The notes beneath the pieces were generated by a model that saw only the letters and a program-made list of their open reading frames with translations, was not told the origin of the DNA and made no database searches. A stretch of 64,000 nt of DNA from JBDHWG01 sp046328525 (lineage in GTDB: Bacteria; Chloroflexota; Anaerolineae; Epilineales; JAHCIE01): positions 1,364,001-1,428,000 of the forward strand of contig JAXLWK010000003.1 in the NCBI GenBank assembly GCA_046328525.1. The letters are read 5' to 3'. A program made the position numbers and the translations under genes. How positions within the stretch are numbered: the first letter of the stretch is position 1; each line of letters starts with the position of its first letter. This document shows positions 53,076-61,505 of this stretch, piece by piece.

Positions 53076-54140
53076 ATGGACGAGCCAACCGTCAAGCCCG
53101 AGGCGACGTCCGAGGCGCCGCGCGGCCTCCTGCACACCGCCGCGACGCGCCAGCCGACCACGGCCGTCGCCGTGTTCAACTACAACGCGGCCGGTTTCCG
53201 CGAGGGGCCGGCCCTGTCAGCGAACGAGTGTTATGTCGCCCTCAGCAATTCGTCCGTGACATGGGTGGATGTCAACTCCCTGGCGCAGCCCGATCTCATC
53301 AAGGAGATGTGCGACCGCTTCGGGATTGATCCCCTGGTTCAGGAAGACATCCTCGACACCGAGCAGCGCCCGAAGGCCGAGGATTACGGCGACTACATCT
53401 TCATCGTGCTGAAAATGCTGCGCTTCGACCCCATCGGCGGCGGGGTTATTGTCGAGCAAGTGAGTCTCATCCTGGGCAGCAGCTACGTGATCAGCTTCCA
53501 GGAGGGCTTCGAGGGCGACGTGTTCGAGGGCGTGCGGCGACGCATCCGCTCCGGCGCCGGGCGGATCCGCGTCGAGGGCGCGGACTACCTGGCGTATGCC
53601 CTGGTGGACGCCATCGTGGACAACTACTTCGTGGTGCTGGACCGCTACCTGGACGCCGTGGAGAAGCTCCGCGCCGAGATCGTGGACCAGCCGGCGACGG
53701 ACATGGCGCAGAAGATCTTCGCCCTCGAAGGCGAGGTGATGGAGATTCGCCACACGGTGTGGCCGCTCATCGAGGCGCTGGGCAGCCTGCGCAAGGACAA
53801 GACGCATCTCATCAAGCGCAACACCGACAAGTACCTGCGCGACGTCAACGACCACGTTCTGCGCGTCATTGACGGCGCGCAGACGGCCATAGACATGCTG
53901 GACCGGCTGCAAGACTACTACCTGAGCGTCGTCAGCAACCGCCAGAACGAGATTCTCAAGGTCTTGACCATTGTCTCGACCATCTTTATCCCGCTGACCT
54001 TCATCGCCGGCGTCTACGGCATGAACTTCGAGCACATGCCGGAGCTGGCCCACGAGTACGGCTATCCTCTCGCATTATTGATGATGGTGGGCATTGCTGT
54101 AGGAATGTTGATTTACTTCAAACGCAAGGGATGGATTTGA
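53076..54140 (+). CDS. corA: CorA-family magnesium/cobalt transporter
   Basis: 354 residues. The N-terminal cytoplasmic domain (LVQEDILDTEQRPKAEDYGD) leads into the long stalk helix and two C-terminal membrane helices. The signature GMN is in FIAGVYGMNFEHMPELAHEY, and the protein ends in a short basic tail. It forms a pentameric Mg channel. GGAGG precedes the ATG, only 3 nt after polA, and the stop overlaps the argS start, so polA-corA-argS is one transcript. Confidence 0.94.
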   Translation: MDEPTVKPEATSEAPRGLLHTAATRQPTTAVAVFNYNAAGFREGPALSANECYVALSNSSVTWVDVNSLAQPDLIKEMCDRFGIDPLVQEDILDTEQRPKAEDYGDYIFIVLKMLRFDPIGGGVIVEQVSLILGSSYVISFQEGFEGDVFEGVRRRIRSGAGRIRVEGADYLAYALVDAIVDNYFVVLDRYLDAVEKLRAEIVDQPATDMAQKIFALEGEVMEIRHTVWPLIEALGSLRKDKTHLIKRNTDKYLRDVNDHVLRVIDGAQTAIDMLDRLQDYYLSVVSNRQNEILKVLTIVSTIFIPLTFIAGVYGMNFEHMPELAHEYGYPLALLMMVGIAVGMLIYFKRKGWI

Positions 54141-55801
54141 TGACTCTGCAAGAGCAATTGGCCGCACTGATTCGCACGAGCCTGGAAGACGCGCAACAAG
54201 GCGGCGACTTGCCGTCATTCGACCTTCCGGCCGACATCGTCATCCAGCGGCCCAAGCCGGGCTTCGGCGACTTCGCCACGCCGGTGGCGCTGGCCCTCGC
54301 CAAGCCCGCCAGGATGGCCCCGCTTCAGATCGCCCAGCGCATCGCCGACCACCTGCCCCAGGACGGCCTCATCGGCAAAGTCGAGGTCGCCCCGCCGGGC
54401 TTCGTCAACATCTCGCTCTCGCCGCGCTGGCTGGGTGAACAGGTCGCGCGTATCCTGAGCGCCGGCGAGGCTGTCGGCAACGTCGGCATAGGCGCCGGGC
54501 AGACGGCCCAGGTCGAGTTCGTCAGCGCCAACCCAACCGGCCCCCTGACCGTCGGCCACGGACGCAACGCCGTCATCGGCGACACCCTGGCGCGGGTGCT
54601 CGAAGCCGCCAACTACGCCGTGACGCGCGAGTACTATTACAACGACGCCGGCCGCCAGATGCAGCTCCTCGGCGAATCCGTCCGCGGCCGCTACTTGCAG
54701 ATCCTCGGCCGCCCCGTCGCGTGGTCCGAGGACTACTACCAGGGCGAAGACATCGTTGAGATTGCCCAGGGCCTCGTGGACGAGTGCGGCGACAGCCTGG
54801 TGGACGAACCGGCCAGCGGCCTGTTCCGCGCCCGCGCCCAGGCGGTCATCACCGAGACGCAGCAGGCGGCGCTGAACCGCCTCGGCATCCACTTCGACAA
54901 CCTGTTCAACGAGAACAGCCTGACGACGAGCGGCGCCGTCTGGGAGGTGGTGGACAGGCTCAAGGAGCGGGGCTACGCCTACGACGCCGACGGGGCGGTG
55001 TGGTTCAAGGCGACGGCGTTCGGCGCGGAGAAGGATCGCGTCCTGGTGCGCTCCAACGGCGAGCCGACCTACCGCCTGCCCGACATCGCCTACCACCAGA
55101 ACAAGCTCGACCGGGGCTATGACCTCATCGTGAACGTGCTCGGCTCGGACCACGCGGTGCAGTACCCGGACATCGCGTCGGCGCTCAAGGCGCTCGGCTA
55201 CGACCCCGACCGCATCCACGTCGTCATCTACCAGTTCGTCACCCTGATGCGCGACGGCGAGGTGGTCAAGATGAGCAAGCGCAAGGCCAACTACGTCACG
55301 CTCAACGAGCTGCTGGACGAAGTCGGGCCGGACGCCCTGCGCTACTTCATGCTCATGCGCTCGTCCGACAGCCACCTGGAGTTCGACCTGAACCTGGCCG
55401 TCAAGCAGAGCGACGAGAACCCGGTGTTCTACGTCCAGTACGCCCACACGCGCATCGCCGGCGTCCTGCGCCAGGCCGCCGAGCGCGGCATCGAGATCGC
55501 GCCGACGGCGGATCTATCGCTCCTGACGGACCCGTCGGAGCTGGCGCTGATTCGGGAGATGCTGCGGCTAGAAGAGGTGGTGGCGCTGGTGACGCGGCAG
55601 CTCGCCCCGCACCACCTGACGTACTACGCCCACGATCTGGCAACGGCGTTCCACACGTTCTACGACCGCTGCCCGATCCTGCCGCCGCGCCAGACCGACC
55701 CGGCGCTGACCCAAGCGCGCCTGCATCTCGCCGCCGCCGCGCAGGCGACGCTGGCTCGCGCCCTGGACCTCGTCGGCGTCAGCGCCCCGGAGCGTATGTA
55801 G
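54140..55801 (+). CDS. argS: Arginyl-tRNA synthetase
   Basis: 553 residues from the ATG at 54140 (AAGGG 9 nt upstream; TGATG overlap with corA). An ATG at 54131 would add three residues. Class I signatures: PTGPLTVGHGRNAVIG (HIGH equivalent) and VVKMSKRKANYVTLNELLDE (KMSK). The N-terminal Add-1 domain and the C-terminal anticodon-binding helical domain (VQYAHTRIAGVLRQ) are both present. It charges tRNA-Arg. Confidence 0.97.
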   Translation: MTLQEQLAALIRTSLEDAQQGGDLPSFDLPADIVIQRPKPGFGDFATPVALALAKPARMAPLQIAQRIADHLPQDGLIGKVEVAPPGFVNISLSPRWLGEQVARILSAGEAVGNVGIGAGQTAQVEFVSANPTGPLTVGHGRNAVIGDTLARVLEAANYAVTREYYYNDAGRQMQLLGESVRGRYLQILGRPVAWSEDYYQGEDIVEIAQGLVDECGDSLVDEPASGLFRARAQAVITETQQAALNRLGIHFDNLFNENSLTTSGAVWEVVDRLKERGYAYDADGAVWFKATAFGAEKDRVLVRSNGEPTYRLPDIAYHQNKLDRGYDLIVNVLGSDHAVQYPDIASALKALGYDPDRIHVVIYQFVTLMRDGEVVKMSKRKANYVTLNELLDEVGPDALRYFMLMRSSDSHLEFDLNLAVKQSDENPVFYVQYAHTRIAGVLRQAAERGIEIAPTADLSLLTDPSELALIREMLRLEEVVALVTRQLAPHHLTYYAHDLATAFHTFYDRCPILPPRQTDPALTQARLHLAAAAQATLARALDLVGVSAPERM

Positions 55802-55875
55802 CGCCACACGGCAAACACCACAACCACACCCCCGGAAGACGCCCGCCTGGGCGCGTTGTGCGCGTAACCGGTGGA

Positions 55876-55982
55876 TCACGAAAGATGAGAAAAGGCCGCG
55901 AAACGCACGAAAAAGGACCGTGGGGCATGGTCCTTTCGCGTTTTTCGCGGTCTTTCGTGCCTTTCGTGGTCCGCAGGCCCGC
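55876..55982. repeat. TTTCGCG-type repeat, copy 2
   Basis: An imperfect inverted repeat with arms around AGGACC-GTGGGGCAT-GGTCCT. The left arm is purine-rich (CCGCGAAACGCACGAAAAAG), the right arm CTTTCGCGTTTTTCGCGG then TCTTTCGTGCCTTTCGTGG. It separates argS from the convergent copper unit and may act as a terminator. Confidence 0.8.
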
Positions 55983-55999
55983 CCACCGCTTATGTCCTA

Positions 56000-56215
56000 T
56001 CAGCCCATCGGTTCCGCCTCGTAGCCCGTCTCTTGGATCGTCGCCAGGATATCGTCGAGGCTCGCTTTCGCCGGGTCGTAGGTCACGACGGTCGTCGACC
56101 TGGCGAAGCTCGTCTTCGCCTCCTGGACCCCGGCTACGTCCTCCAGGTCCATGTCAATCGCCATGGCGCAGTTGGTGCAGTGCATTCCCTTGATCTTGAA
56201 CATCTGTTGAATCAC
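56000..56215 (-). CDS. Heavy-metal-associated (HMA) copper-binding protein
   Basis: 71 residues from a GTG overlapping the stop of the upstream gene (GTGA). The HMA fold and metal motif are clear: MFKIKGMHCTNCAMAIDMDL (Cys13 and Cys16) and VVTYDPAKASLDDILATIQE. It is a soluble copper chaperone type. Tight coupling to the TauE-cupredoxin gene implies that the two handle the same metal. An ATG four codons later is an alternative start. Confidence 0.88.
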   Translation of the reverse strand: MIQQMFKIKGMHCTNCAMAIDMDLEDVAGVQEAKTSFARSTTVVTYDPAKASLDDILATIQETGYEAEPMG

Positions 56216-57432
56216 GATTGCACCTCGATGACCCCGCGATACATTCCCATGCTGCACGTGAAGGGAATCGTGCGCGGCTGATCGGTCGGAATATCGAACA
56301 CCGCCTGCTGGTTCTTGCCTAGAATCTTCTGCACGCCCAGCGACGGAATGAGGAACGAGCTGGTGCAGCCGAGCCGGTCGCCCGTTGTCAGCTTGAGCTT
56401 CGCCGGCGTCCCCGTCTTGAATACGATGCGGTTGGGGACATAGGCCGTCGGGTCCGCCCGCAGCGTGACCTCCTGCACCACGCCGGACGCGGGCGCTGCC
56501 GCGTTCCCCGGCTCCACCGATGCGGGCGCCGTGGTCGCCGCCCGGGTCTCGCTGCGGCCCAGCGTCGCCACGTCTGGCACCGAGACGCCGAGTAGCGCCA
56601 GGCCCGCCGTGATAGACAGGACGGCCAGGAAGATGATGGCGACGGCGGCAACCTTCGTGAACGCGCCGCGCGCGGCCGCGCCAAGCTGCGTCGCCAGGTA
56701 GCCGAGAGAGAAGAACAGCGGGATCGTGCCGAGGGTGTAGGCGAACATGAGCAGGCCGCCCCACACGGCGCTCCCCGTGCCCATCGCCGCGATCATCATC
56801 GCCTGGGTCGTTGCGCACGGGATGAACACCGTCAGCGCGCCGAGGATTGCCGCCGACAGCAGGCTGCCCTTGCGCGACTCGCGGCGGATGCGGCGCTGGA
56901 TGAACTTGGGCGGCTGGATGGCAAAGTAGCGGAAGGCCGGGTGGAGGTTCAGCATCTGCGCCGCGACGCCGATCATGAACAGGCCAGCGGCGACCTGGAG
57001 CCAGCCCTGCATATTCGGCGTCAGGCCGATGAGCGCCCCAAACAGGCCGAGCAGGATACCGAGCAGCGTATAGGCGGCGAGCTTCGCGCCCAGGAACACC
57101 GCGAGGGGCGCCGCTCGCCCCAACGCGCCTTCGGCGTCCTCATGCTGCGCGATGGCCGTCGCCAGGAGGCCGCCCTGCACGGCCAGGCACGTCAGGCCGC
57201 CGGCGGTCAACCCTGTGAGAAACACGATGAGCAGGCCCGATACACCCGACGCTGCGGCCGGGGCATCCTGGCTCACGGTGATGAAGCCCAAGAACAGCAG
57301 CACAATCGCCAGGGCGAGCACGAGCGCCGACACCAGGAGATTCGGTTTTAGGGTGATCGTCACGTCCTTCGAACGATTGGGCGGCGTTTGCGCCTGCTCG
57401 CGCTTCTGAGGCGGTTGCGTCGGTTGAGCCAT
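56212..57432 (-). CDS. TauE/SafE-like membrane protein with C-terminal cupredoxin domain
   Basis: 406 residues. A hydrophobic segment near residue 35 is followed by the six-helix sulfite-exporter/DsbD-like region (LLIVFLTGLTAGGLTCLAVQ with a Cys, and LTVFIPCATTQAMMIAAMG with a second Cys). The last 85 residues form a cupredoxin-like domain (VPNRIVFKTGTPAKLKLTTG), with probable copper ligands in LGCTSSFLIP and FTCSMGMYRGVIEV. Probable role: copper movement or delivery to an outside cuproenzyme. It is the first gene of a two-gene unit. Confidence 0.85.
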   Translation of the reverse strand: MAQPTQPPQKREQAQTPPNRSKDVTITLKPNLLVSALVLALAIVLLFLGFITVSQDAPAAASGVSGLLIVFLTGLTAGGLTCLAVQGGLLATAIAQHEDAEGALGRAAPLAVFLGAKLAAYTLLGILLGLFGALIGLTPNMQGWLQVAAGLFMIGVAAQMLNLHPAFRYFAIQPPKFIQRRIRRESRKGSLLSAAILGALTVFIPCATTQAMMIAAMGTGSAVWGGLLMFAYTLGTIPLFFSLGYLATQLGAAARGAFTKVAAVAIIFLAVLSITAGLALLGVSVPDVATLGRSETRAATTAPASVEPGNAAAPASGVVQEVTLRADPTAYVPNRIVFKTGTPAKLKLTTGDRLGCTSSFLIPSLGVQKILGKNQQAVFDIPTDQPRTIPFTCSMGMYRGVIEVQS

Positions 57433-57569
57433 GTCCTTGTCCCTCTCGCTTGCCTTTACCGATATTTAGTCATTATAACGCAAGATGCCGCACACAGGTG
57501 CGAAAGTCGGTGGAGATCCGGCTACCCTGTAGCAGCGTTTCTCCACTTGCGACCATCGAAGGAACGCTG
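57433..57569. other. Upstream region of the copper unit
   Basis: Contains the leader and probable promoter of the TauE-cupredoxin gene (AT-rich stretch near 57460-57482). I see no clear regulator site. Confidence 0.35.
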
Positions 57570-57890
57570 TCATTGCGAGACCTCCAAGCCGAGTGACGGC
57601 ATGCGCCGACATAAGAAACTTCCGAATGTCACCCCGAACGGAGGGAGGGGGCTGGACTGCGGCGGCCCAGATGCCTCGTTGCACTCGGCATGACAGCAGG
57701 ACGTGAAGTTTCTGAGCAGGCGAGCTTTGCCGCCGAAGCAATCTCCCGCTCGTTGATAGGCGTGCTATCGCCCCACGGACTGTCTTTTGCGACAGCGGGG
57801 GAGAGTAACGCAACGGCGCAACGGCGCAACGCCGCCAACAGACTCAAGACTCATCACTCGTTGCGTCATTGCGCCGTTGCGTCCTGGTAT
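57570..57890. repeat. Nested palindromic repeats
   Basis: An outer CATTGCGAG (57571) to GAAGCAATCTC (57735-57745) pair encloses AGAAACTTC (57614-57622) and its complement GAAGTTTCT (57705-57713), which in turn enclose GTCACCCCGAACGGAG (57628) to GGCATGACAGC (57688-57698). A further inverted repeat follows: a 23-nt GCAACGGC-rich arm at 57809-57831 against 57859-57881, with two mismatches. No gene is present. Confidence 0.7.
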
Positions 57891-57934
57891 TGCCGTATTA
57901 TCTTGACGAGAGAGCGCGAAATGTCGTTGCGCAG

Positions 57935-57985
57935 CACAAGCCTTTCGCGTCTTTCGCGGACTTTCGCGAGCTTCGTGATCCAGAC
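57935..57985. repeat. TTTCGCG-type repeat, copy 3
   Basis: CCTTTCGCGTCTTTCGCGG then ACTTTCGCGAGCTTCGTGATCC, close to the right arm of the copies at 31.0 and 55.9 kb. The left arm (GCGCGAAATGTCGTTGCGC, upstream) is poorly preserved, so this copy looks degenerate. Confidence 0.7.
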
Positions 57986-58048
57986 CCGCCCCTTCACACA
58001 ACCTGTTTACCGCCGTGGGGCGAGTGATGACATGCGCGATGGGGTTCC

Positions 58049-58639
58049 CTATCCTGCTCGCAGCGCGAAGGCGGCGAGCTGCGTGTACACCGCGCCCTCG
58101 CGCCGCAGCTCGCTCTGCATCAGCGCCACCTCGCGCACGGCGATCTGCCCCAGCCGCCGCGCCTCGGCCCGGCGCACGGCGTCGCCGATGAGCTTGAGGT
58201 CGGCGGACGGCGCGTCCTTGATGCGCACCAGCGTCAGGTGCGGCTGGAACGGGCGGCGCTCGGTGGGAAAGCCAAGGGGCGCGATGACGGCCTCGATGTC
58301 GTCGCGCAACTTCTGGAGCGGCGCGAGCTGCCCATCGAGGCCGACCCAGATGACATTGGGGCGCGACAGATTGGGGAACGCGCCCAGACCGGCAACGGCG
58401 ACGCTGAACGCAGCGTGACGCGGGACAACGCCGCCCAGCGCCTCCGTGATCGCGGGCATCTGGGACGGCAAGACGTCGCCCAGGAACTTGAGCGTGACGT
58501 GGATGCTGTCGGGGTTGACCCAGCGCAGCGAGCGCATGGGCAGGTCGGCCTTGAGGCTCGCCTGGGTGCGCGCCAGCGCCGCGCGGATGTCCGGGGGCAG
58601 CTCCACGGCGATGAAAGTGCGAATCGGAGTCTCGGCCAT
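58049..58639 (-). CDS. thpR: RNA 2',3'-cyclic phosphodiesterase (2H family)
   Basis: 196 residues. It opens TPIRTFIAVELPPDIRAALA and has the two HxTx motifs of the 2H fold: DSIHVTLKFLGDV and FQPHLTLVRIKDAP. These enzymes open 2',3'-cyclic phosphates on RNA ends to 2'-phosphates. The ATG shares one base with the stop of the PIG-L gene upstream (TGATG), so the two are coupled. Confidence 0.9.
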   Translation of the reverse strand: MAETPIRTFIAVELPPDIRAALARTQASLKADLPMRSLRWVNPDSIHVTLKFLGDVLPSQMPAITEALGGVVPRHAAFSVAVAGLGAFPNLSRPNVIWVGLDGQLAPLQKLRDDIEAVIAPLGFPTERRPFQPHLTLVRIKDAPSADLKLIGDAVRRAEARRLGQIAVREVALMQSELRREGAVYTQLAAFALRAG

Positions 58640-59412
58640 CAGTCGTTTCCTCCGTCGGCGATGCGCCACAGCCGCTCCCACGTGTCCTGGCCATCGGGCG
58701 CGATAGACTCGGCGTAGCCGCGCACGACGGCCGGCGGGTCGTCGTCCCCGAAAATGGCAGACAGCTGGCTTGGGTAGCGGGCAATCGCCGCGATCTTGGC
58801 GTCCACGTCAATGCGTTCCCACACCGGCCGCCAGCGCACAGGGACCTCGGCCAGCGCCTCCTCCAACCCGCCCCAGCGCGCGACATAGGGGAAGTCCTCG
58901 TAGAAGAGCACCGCCGCGCCCTGCCGGGCGAGAGCGAGAGCGGCGTCCCGCGCCAGCCGATGGTCTACGTGGCCGCCGACGCCCAGGGGCGCGTAGTAGA
59001 TCACGCCTGAGTCGGCCTGGCGGAAGGCGGCGAGCCGAGCGGCCAGCGCCGCGACCAGGGGGGACTCCGCCGGATTGACCGGCCCGAAGGTCGTGGCGTG
59101 GTCGGTATAGAGGAAGCGCCCGTCCACCTCGCGGTAGATCGCGTCGTACCACTCCCAGTCGTCCACGGCGACGCCCAGCGGCGCGAGGGCCAGGCGGTCC
59201 TCGGCGCGGCGCATCCCCACCGGGTCGGCCGGCTGCCCCCACTTGGTGTGTTGCCGCTCGGCATACGGGGAGAGATGCGTGTAGTCCGGCACGCCGGCGA
59301 AAACATTCACGACCCGCACCGGCTCCCCCTGCCCGACCTTCGCCGCCATGACCCCGCCACACGACAACACGGCGTCGTCCATGTGGGGTGAAAGCACAAC
59401 ATGAATTGACAT
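58639..59412 (-). CDS. PIG-L family deacetylase (LmbE-like)
   Basis: 257 residues. The zinc motif AHPDD reads VLSPHMDDAVLSCGGVMAAK, with the third ligand His in YYAPLGVGGHVDHRLARDA. Members remove N-acetyl groups from GlcNAc-containing lipids, pseudo-disaccharide thiols or antibiotics. The substrate is unknown. The start codon overlaps the -35 box of the divergent GT39 gene promoter. Confidence 0.88.
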   Translation of the reverse strand: MSIHVVLSPHMDDAVLSCGGVMAAKVGQGEPVRVVNVFAGVPDYTHLSPYAERQHTKWGQPADPVGMRRAEDRLALAPLGVAVDDWEWYDAIYREVDGRFLYTDHATTFGPVNPAESPLVAALAARLAAFRQADSGVIYYAPLGVGGHVDHRLARDAALALARQGAAVLFYEDFPYVARWGGLEEALAEVPVRWRPVWERIDVDAKIAAIARYPSQLSAIFGDDDPPAVVRGYAESIAPDGQDTWERLWRIADGGND

Positions 59413-59434
59413 CGCCCACCCTCGGCGCTATAAT
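59406..59434 (+). promoter_or_regulatory. Consensus promoter of the GT39 envelope cluster
   Basis: TTGACA (59406-59411), 17-nt spacer, TATAAT (59429-59434), both perfect. Predicted start near 59441, leader of about 65 nt. The -35 hexamer overlaps the start codon of the PIG-L gene on the other strand. Confidence 0.8.
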
Positions 59435-59505
59435 GCGCGATTGCTCGGCCAGAAGCATAGCAGCATGAGGCGCAAAACGTCAATCGCAAGGGGCCAACGA
59501 GACAG

Positions 59506-61494
59506 ATGCTAGAACAGCGGGTGCAAGGGCGATACACGCTCTACGCCCTGCTGGGCATCGTCGTCCTCGGCGCGCTCCTGCGGTTCTGGCAGATGGGCGC
59601 GGCGCCGCCGGGCCTCTATCGCGACGAAGCGTACTACGCCCTGGACGCGGTGGATGTGCTCAACGGCGCGCACCCGATCTTTTTCGAGGCCAACAACGGC
59701 CGCGAGCCGCTGTTCATCTACCTGGCTGCCCTGGGCATCGGGGCGCTCGGCCGCACCCCGGTCGCCATCCGCGTCGTGGCCGCAATCGTCGGCACCCTCA
59801 CGATCCTGGCAACGTTCCTCATGGGCCGCGCGTTCTTCTCCAGCCGCGTCGGGCTGCTGGCGGCGGCGGTGTGCGCTGTCAGCGTGTGGCCCATCAACCT
59901 GAGCCGCGTCGGTCTGCGTGTCGGCACGTTCCCGCTCATTGCGGCGCTGTGCCTGTGGCAGGGCGCGGTAGCGGTGCGCACCCGCCGCGCGCGCCACTGG
60001 GTCGCCGCCGGCGCGCTCTATGGACTGCTCTTTTACACGTATCTCGTCGCCCGCGTCACGCCTCTGGCGCTCGGCGCGGCGTTGATTCTGTGGCTGGCCG
60101 GAGCGTTGTGGCGGCGGCCGCACGCGAAGCCCCTGGATGTCCCGTGGCGCGGCCTGGCCGTCGCCGCGCTGACGGCCCTCGTCGTCGCGGCGCCACTCGG
60201 CGCCTACCTGGCGACGCACGCCGCCGACCTAGCCGGTCGCGGCGAGCAGGTGTCCATCCTAAACCCGGCCATCAGCCACGGCGACCCGCTAGGGCTGGCC
60301 GTGCGGCAGGCAGCCGCGACGCTGGGGATGTTCAACGTTCGCGGCGACTTCATCCCGCGCCACAACGTCCCGCTGCGCCCCGTGTTCGATCCCCTGCTGG
60401 GGCTGGCGTTCCTGGGTGGCGTCGCGCTGGCCCTCGTGGGCTGGCGGCGCGCCCCCAACGCCTTCATTCTGGCGTGGACGGCGACGATGCTTCTGCCGAC
60501 GATCCTGGCCGAGGACGCGCCTCACTTCCTGCGCGCCGCTGGCATCCTGCCCGTCGTGTTCCTCTTCCCCGCGCTCGGCCTCGACCGAGCCTGGGCGTGG
60601 CTGACCGGGCGCGGGTGGCGCTACGCGGGCGTGGCGCTGGCCGCCGTGGTCCTGCTCGCGGCGCTGGGCGGGACGTGGCGCGATTATTTCGTGGTCCATG
60701 CCCACAGCGATGCGGTGTATTACGAGTTCGAGACGGGCGCGACGGAGCTGGCCGCCGAGTTGAACCGCTTCCTGGGCGTCGGCTGGGATGGTCAGGCGTG
60801 GACGGCGCAAGGGGGCGAGCGGCGCGACGGCTATCGCGGCTACATTGACCCGCGGCTGTGGGATAACTGGCCCAACGTTCGCTACCTGGCCGCGCCCGGC
60901 AGTGTGCGCGTCCTGCGCTCGGAGCGGACACTCAGCGGCGACTCGATCATCCTCGCCCTCTGGCCGTTCGAGGACCACCGCGCCACGCTGGCGCAACTCC
61001 CGGCCGGCAAGCTCATCGAGGCGCGCGCCGGCGCGTATGAGCGTGGCGATTTGGAGACGACGCCACGCTTGTTGTATTATACCGTGCGGGCGACACCGAA
61101 CGTTCCAGCGGCGAATGTCGAGGCCGATTTCGGCGTGGCCGGGCTGCGGCGGGCCGAGTGGGCGCGGGAGGGCGACACGCTTCGCGTGCGCCTCGTCTGG
61201 GATGCGCGCGGCCCGCTCTCGCCCGATCTGTCCGCCTTCGTCCACGTCGTCGGGCCGCAGGGCCTGGTCGGCCAGGCTGACGGAGCGCCGGGTGGCCCGT
61301 ATTACCCAGGCGCGATCTGGCGCGACGGCGATCACGTGGCTGAAGAGCGCGTCATCCCACTGCCCACAGATGCCCCGCCCGGCCTCGCCGTCGAGGTTGG
61401 GCTGTACGATACCCGAACCCTCGCGCGCCTGCCAACCCACCAGGGCGCCGAGACTGTAACAGCGCCGGAAGTCAGCCGGCTCTCACCAGAATGA
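59506..61494 (+). CDS. GT39-like membrane glycosyltransferase
   Basis: 662 residues. The outside-loop acidic motif LYRDEAYYALDAVDVLNGAH and NNGREPLFIYLAALGIGALG are followed by about ten hydrophobic segments up to residue about 400. The C-terminal 130 residues (VEADFGVAGLRRAEWAREGD, LSAFVHVVGPQGLVGQADGA, LAVEVGLYDTRTLARLPTHQ) form one beta domain like those on the 2.6-kb protein. It probably adds a sugar to a surface polymer or protein from a polyprenyl donor. Confidence 0.82.
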   Translation: MLEQRVQGRYTLYALLGIVVLGALLRFWQMGAAPPGLYRDEAYYALDAVDVLNGAHPIFFEANNGREPLFIYLAALGIGALGRTPVAIRVVAAIVGTLTILATFLMGRAFFSSRVGLLAAAVCAVSVWPINLSRVGLRVGTFPLIAALCLWQGAVAVRTRRARHWVAAGALYGLLFYTYLVARVTPLALGAALILWLAGALWRRPHAKPLDVPWRGLAVAALTALVVAAPLGAYLATHAADLAGRGEQVSILNPAISHGDPLGLAVRQAAATLGMFNVRGDFIPRHNVPLRPVFDPLLGLAFLGGVALALVGWRRAPNAFILAWTATMLLPTILAEDAPHFLRAAGILPVVFLFPALGLDRAWAWLTGRGWRYAGVALAAVVLLAALGGTWRDYFVVHAHSDAVYYEFETGATELAAELNRFLGVGWDGQAWTAQGGERRDGYRGYIDPRLWDNWPNVRYLAAPGSVRVLRSERTLSGDSIILALWPFEDHRATLAQLPAGKLIEARAGAYERGDLETTPRLLYYTVRATPNVPAANVEADFGVAGLRRAEWAREGDTLRVRLVWDARGPLSPDLSAFVHVVGPQGLVGQADGAPGGPYYPGAIWRDGDHVAEERVIPLPTDAPPGLAVEVGLYDTRTLARLPTHQGAETVTAPEVSRLSPE

Positions 61495-61505
61495 GGAGAG
61501 GACCC

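Noticed and set aside
57690..58418. Plus-strand open frame through the repeat region into thpR antisense
   Set aside because: It translates palindromic repeats and the antisense of thpR; no ribosome binding site or family motif.
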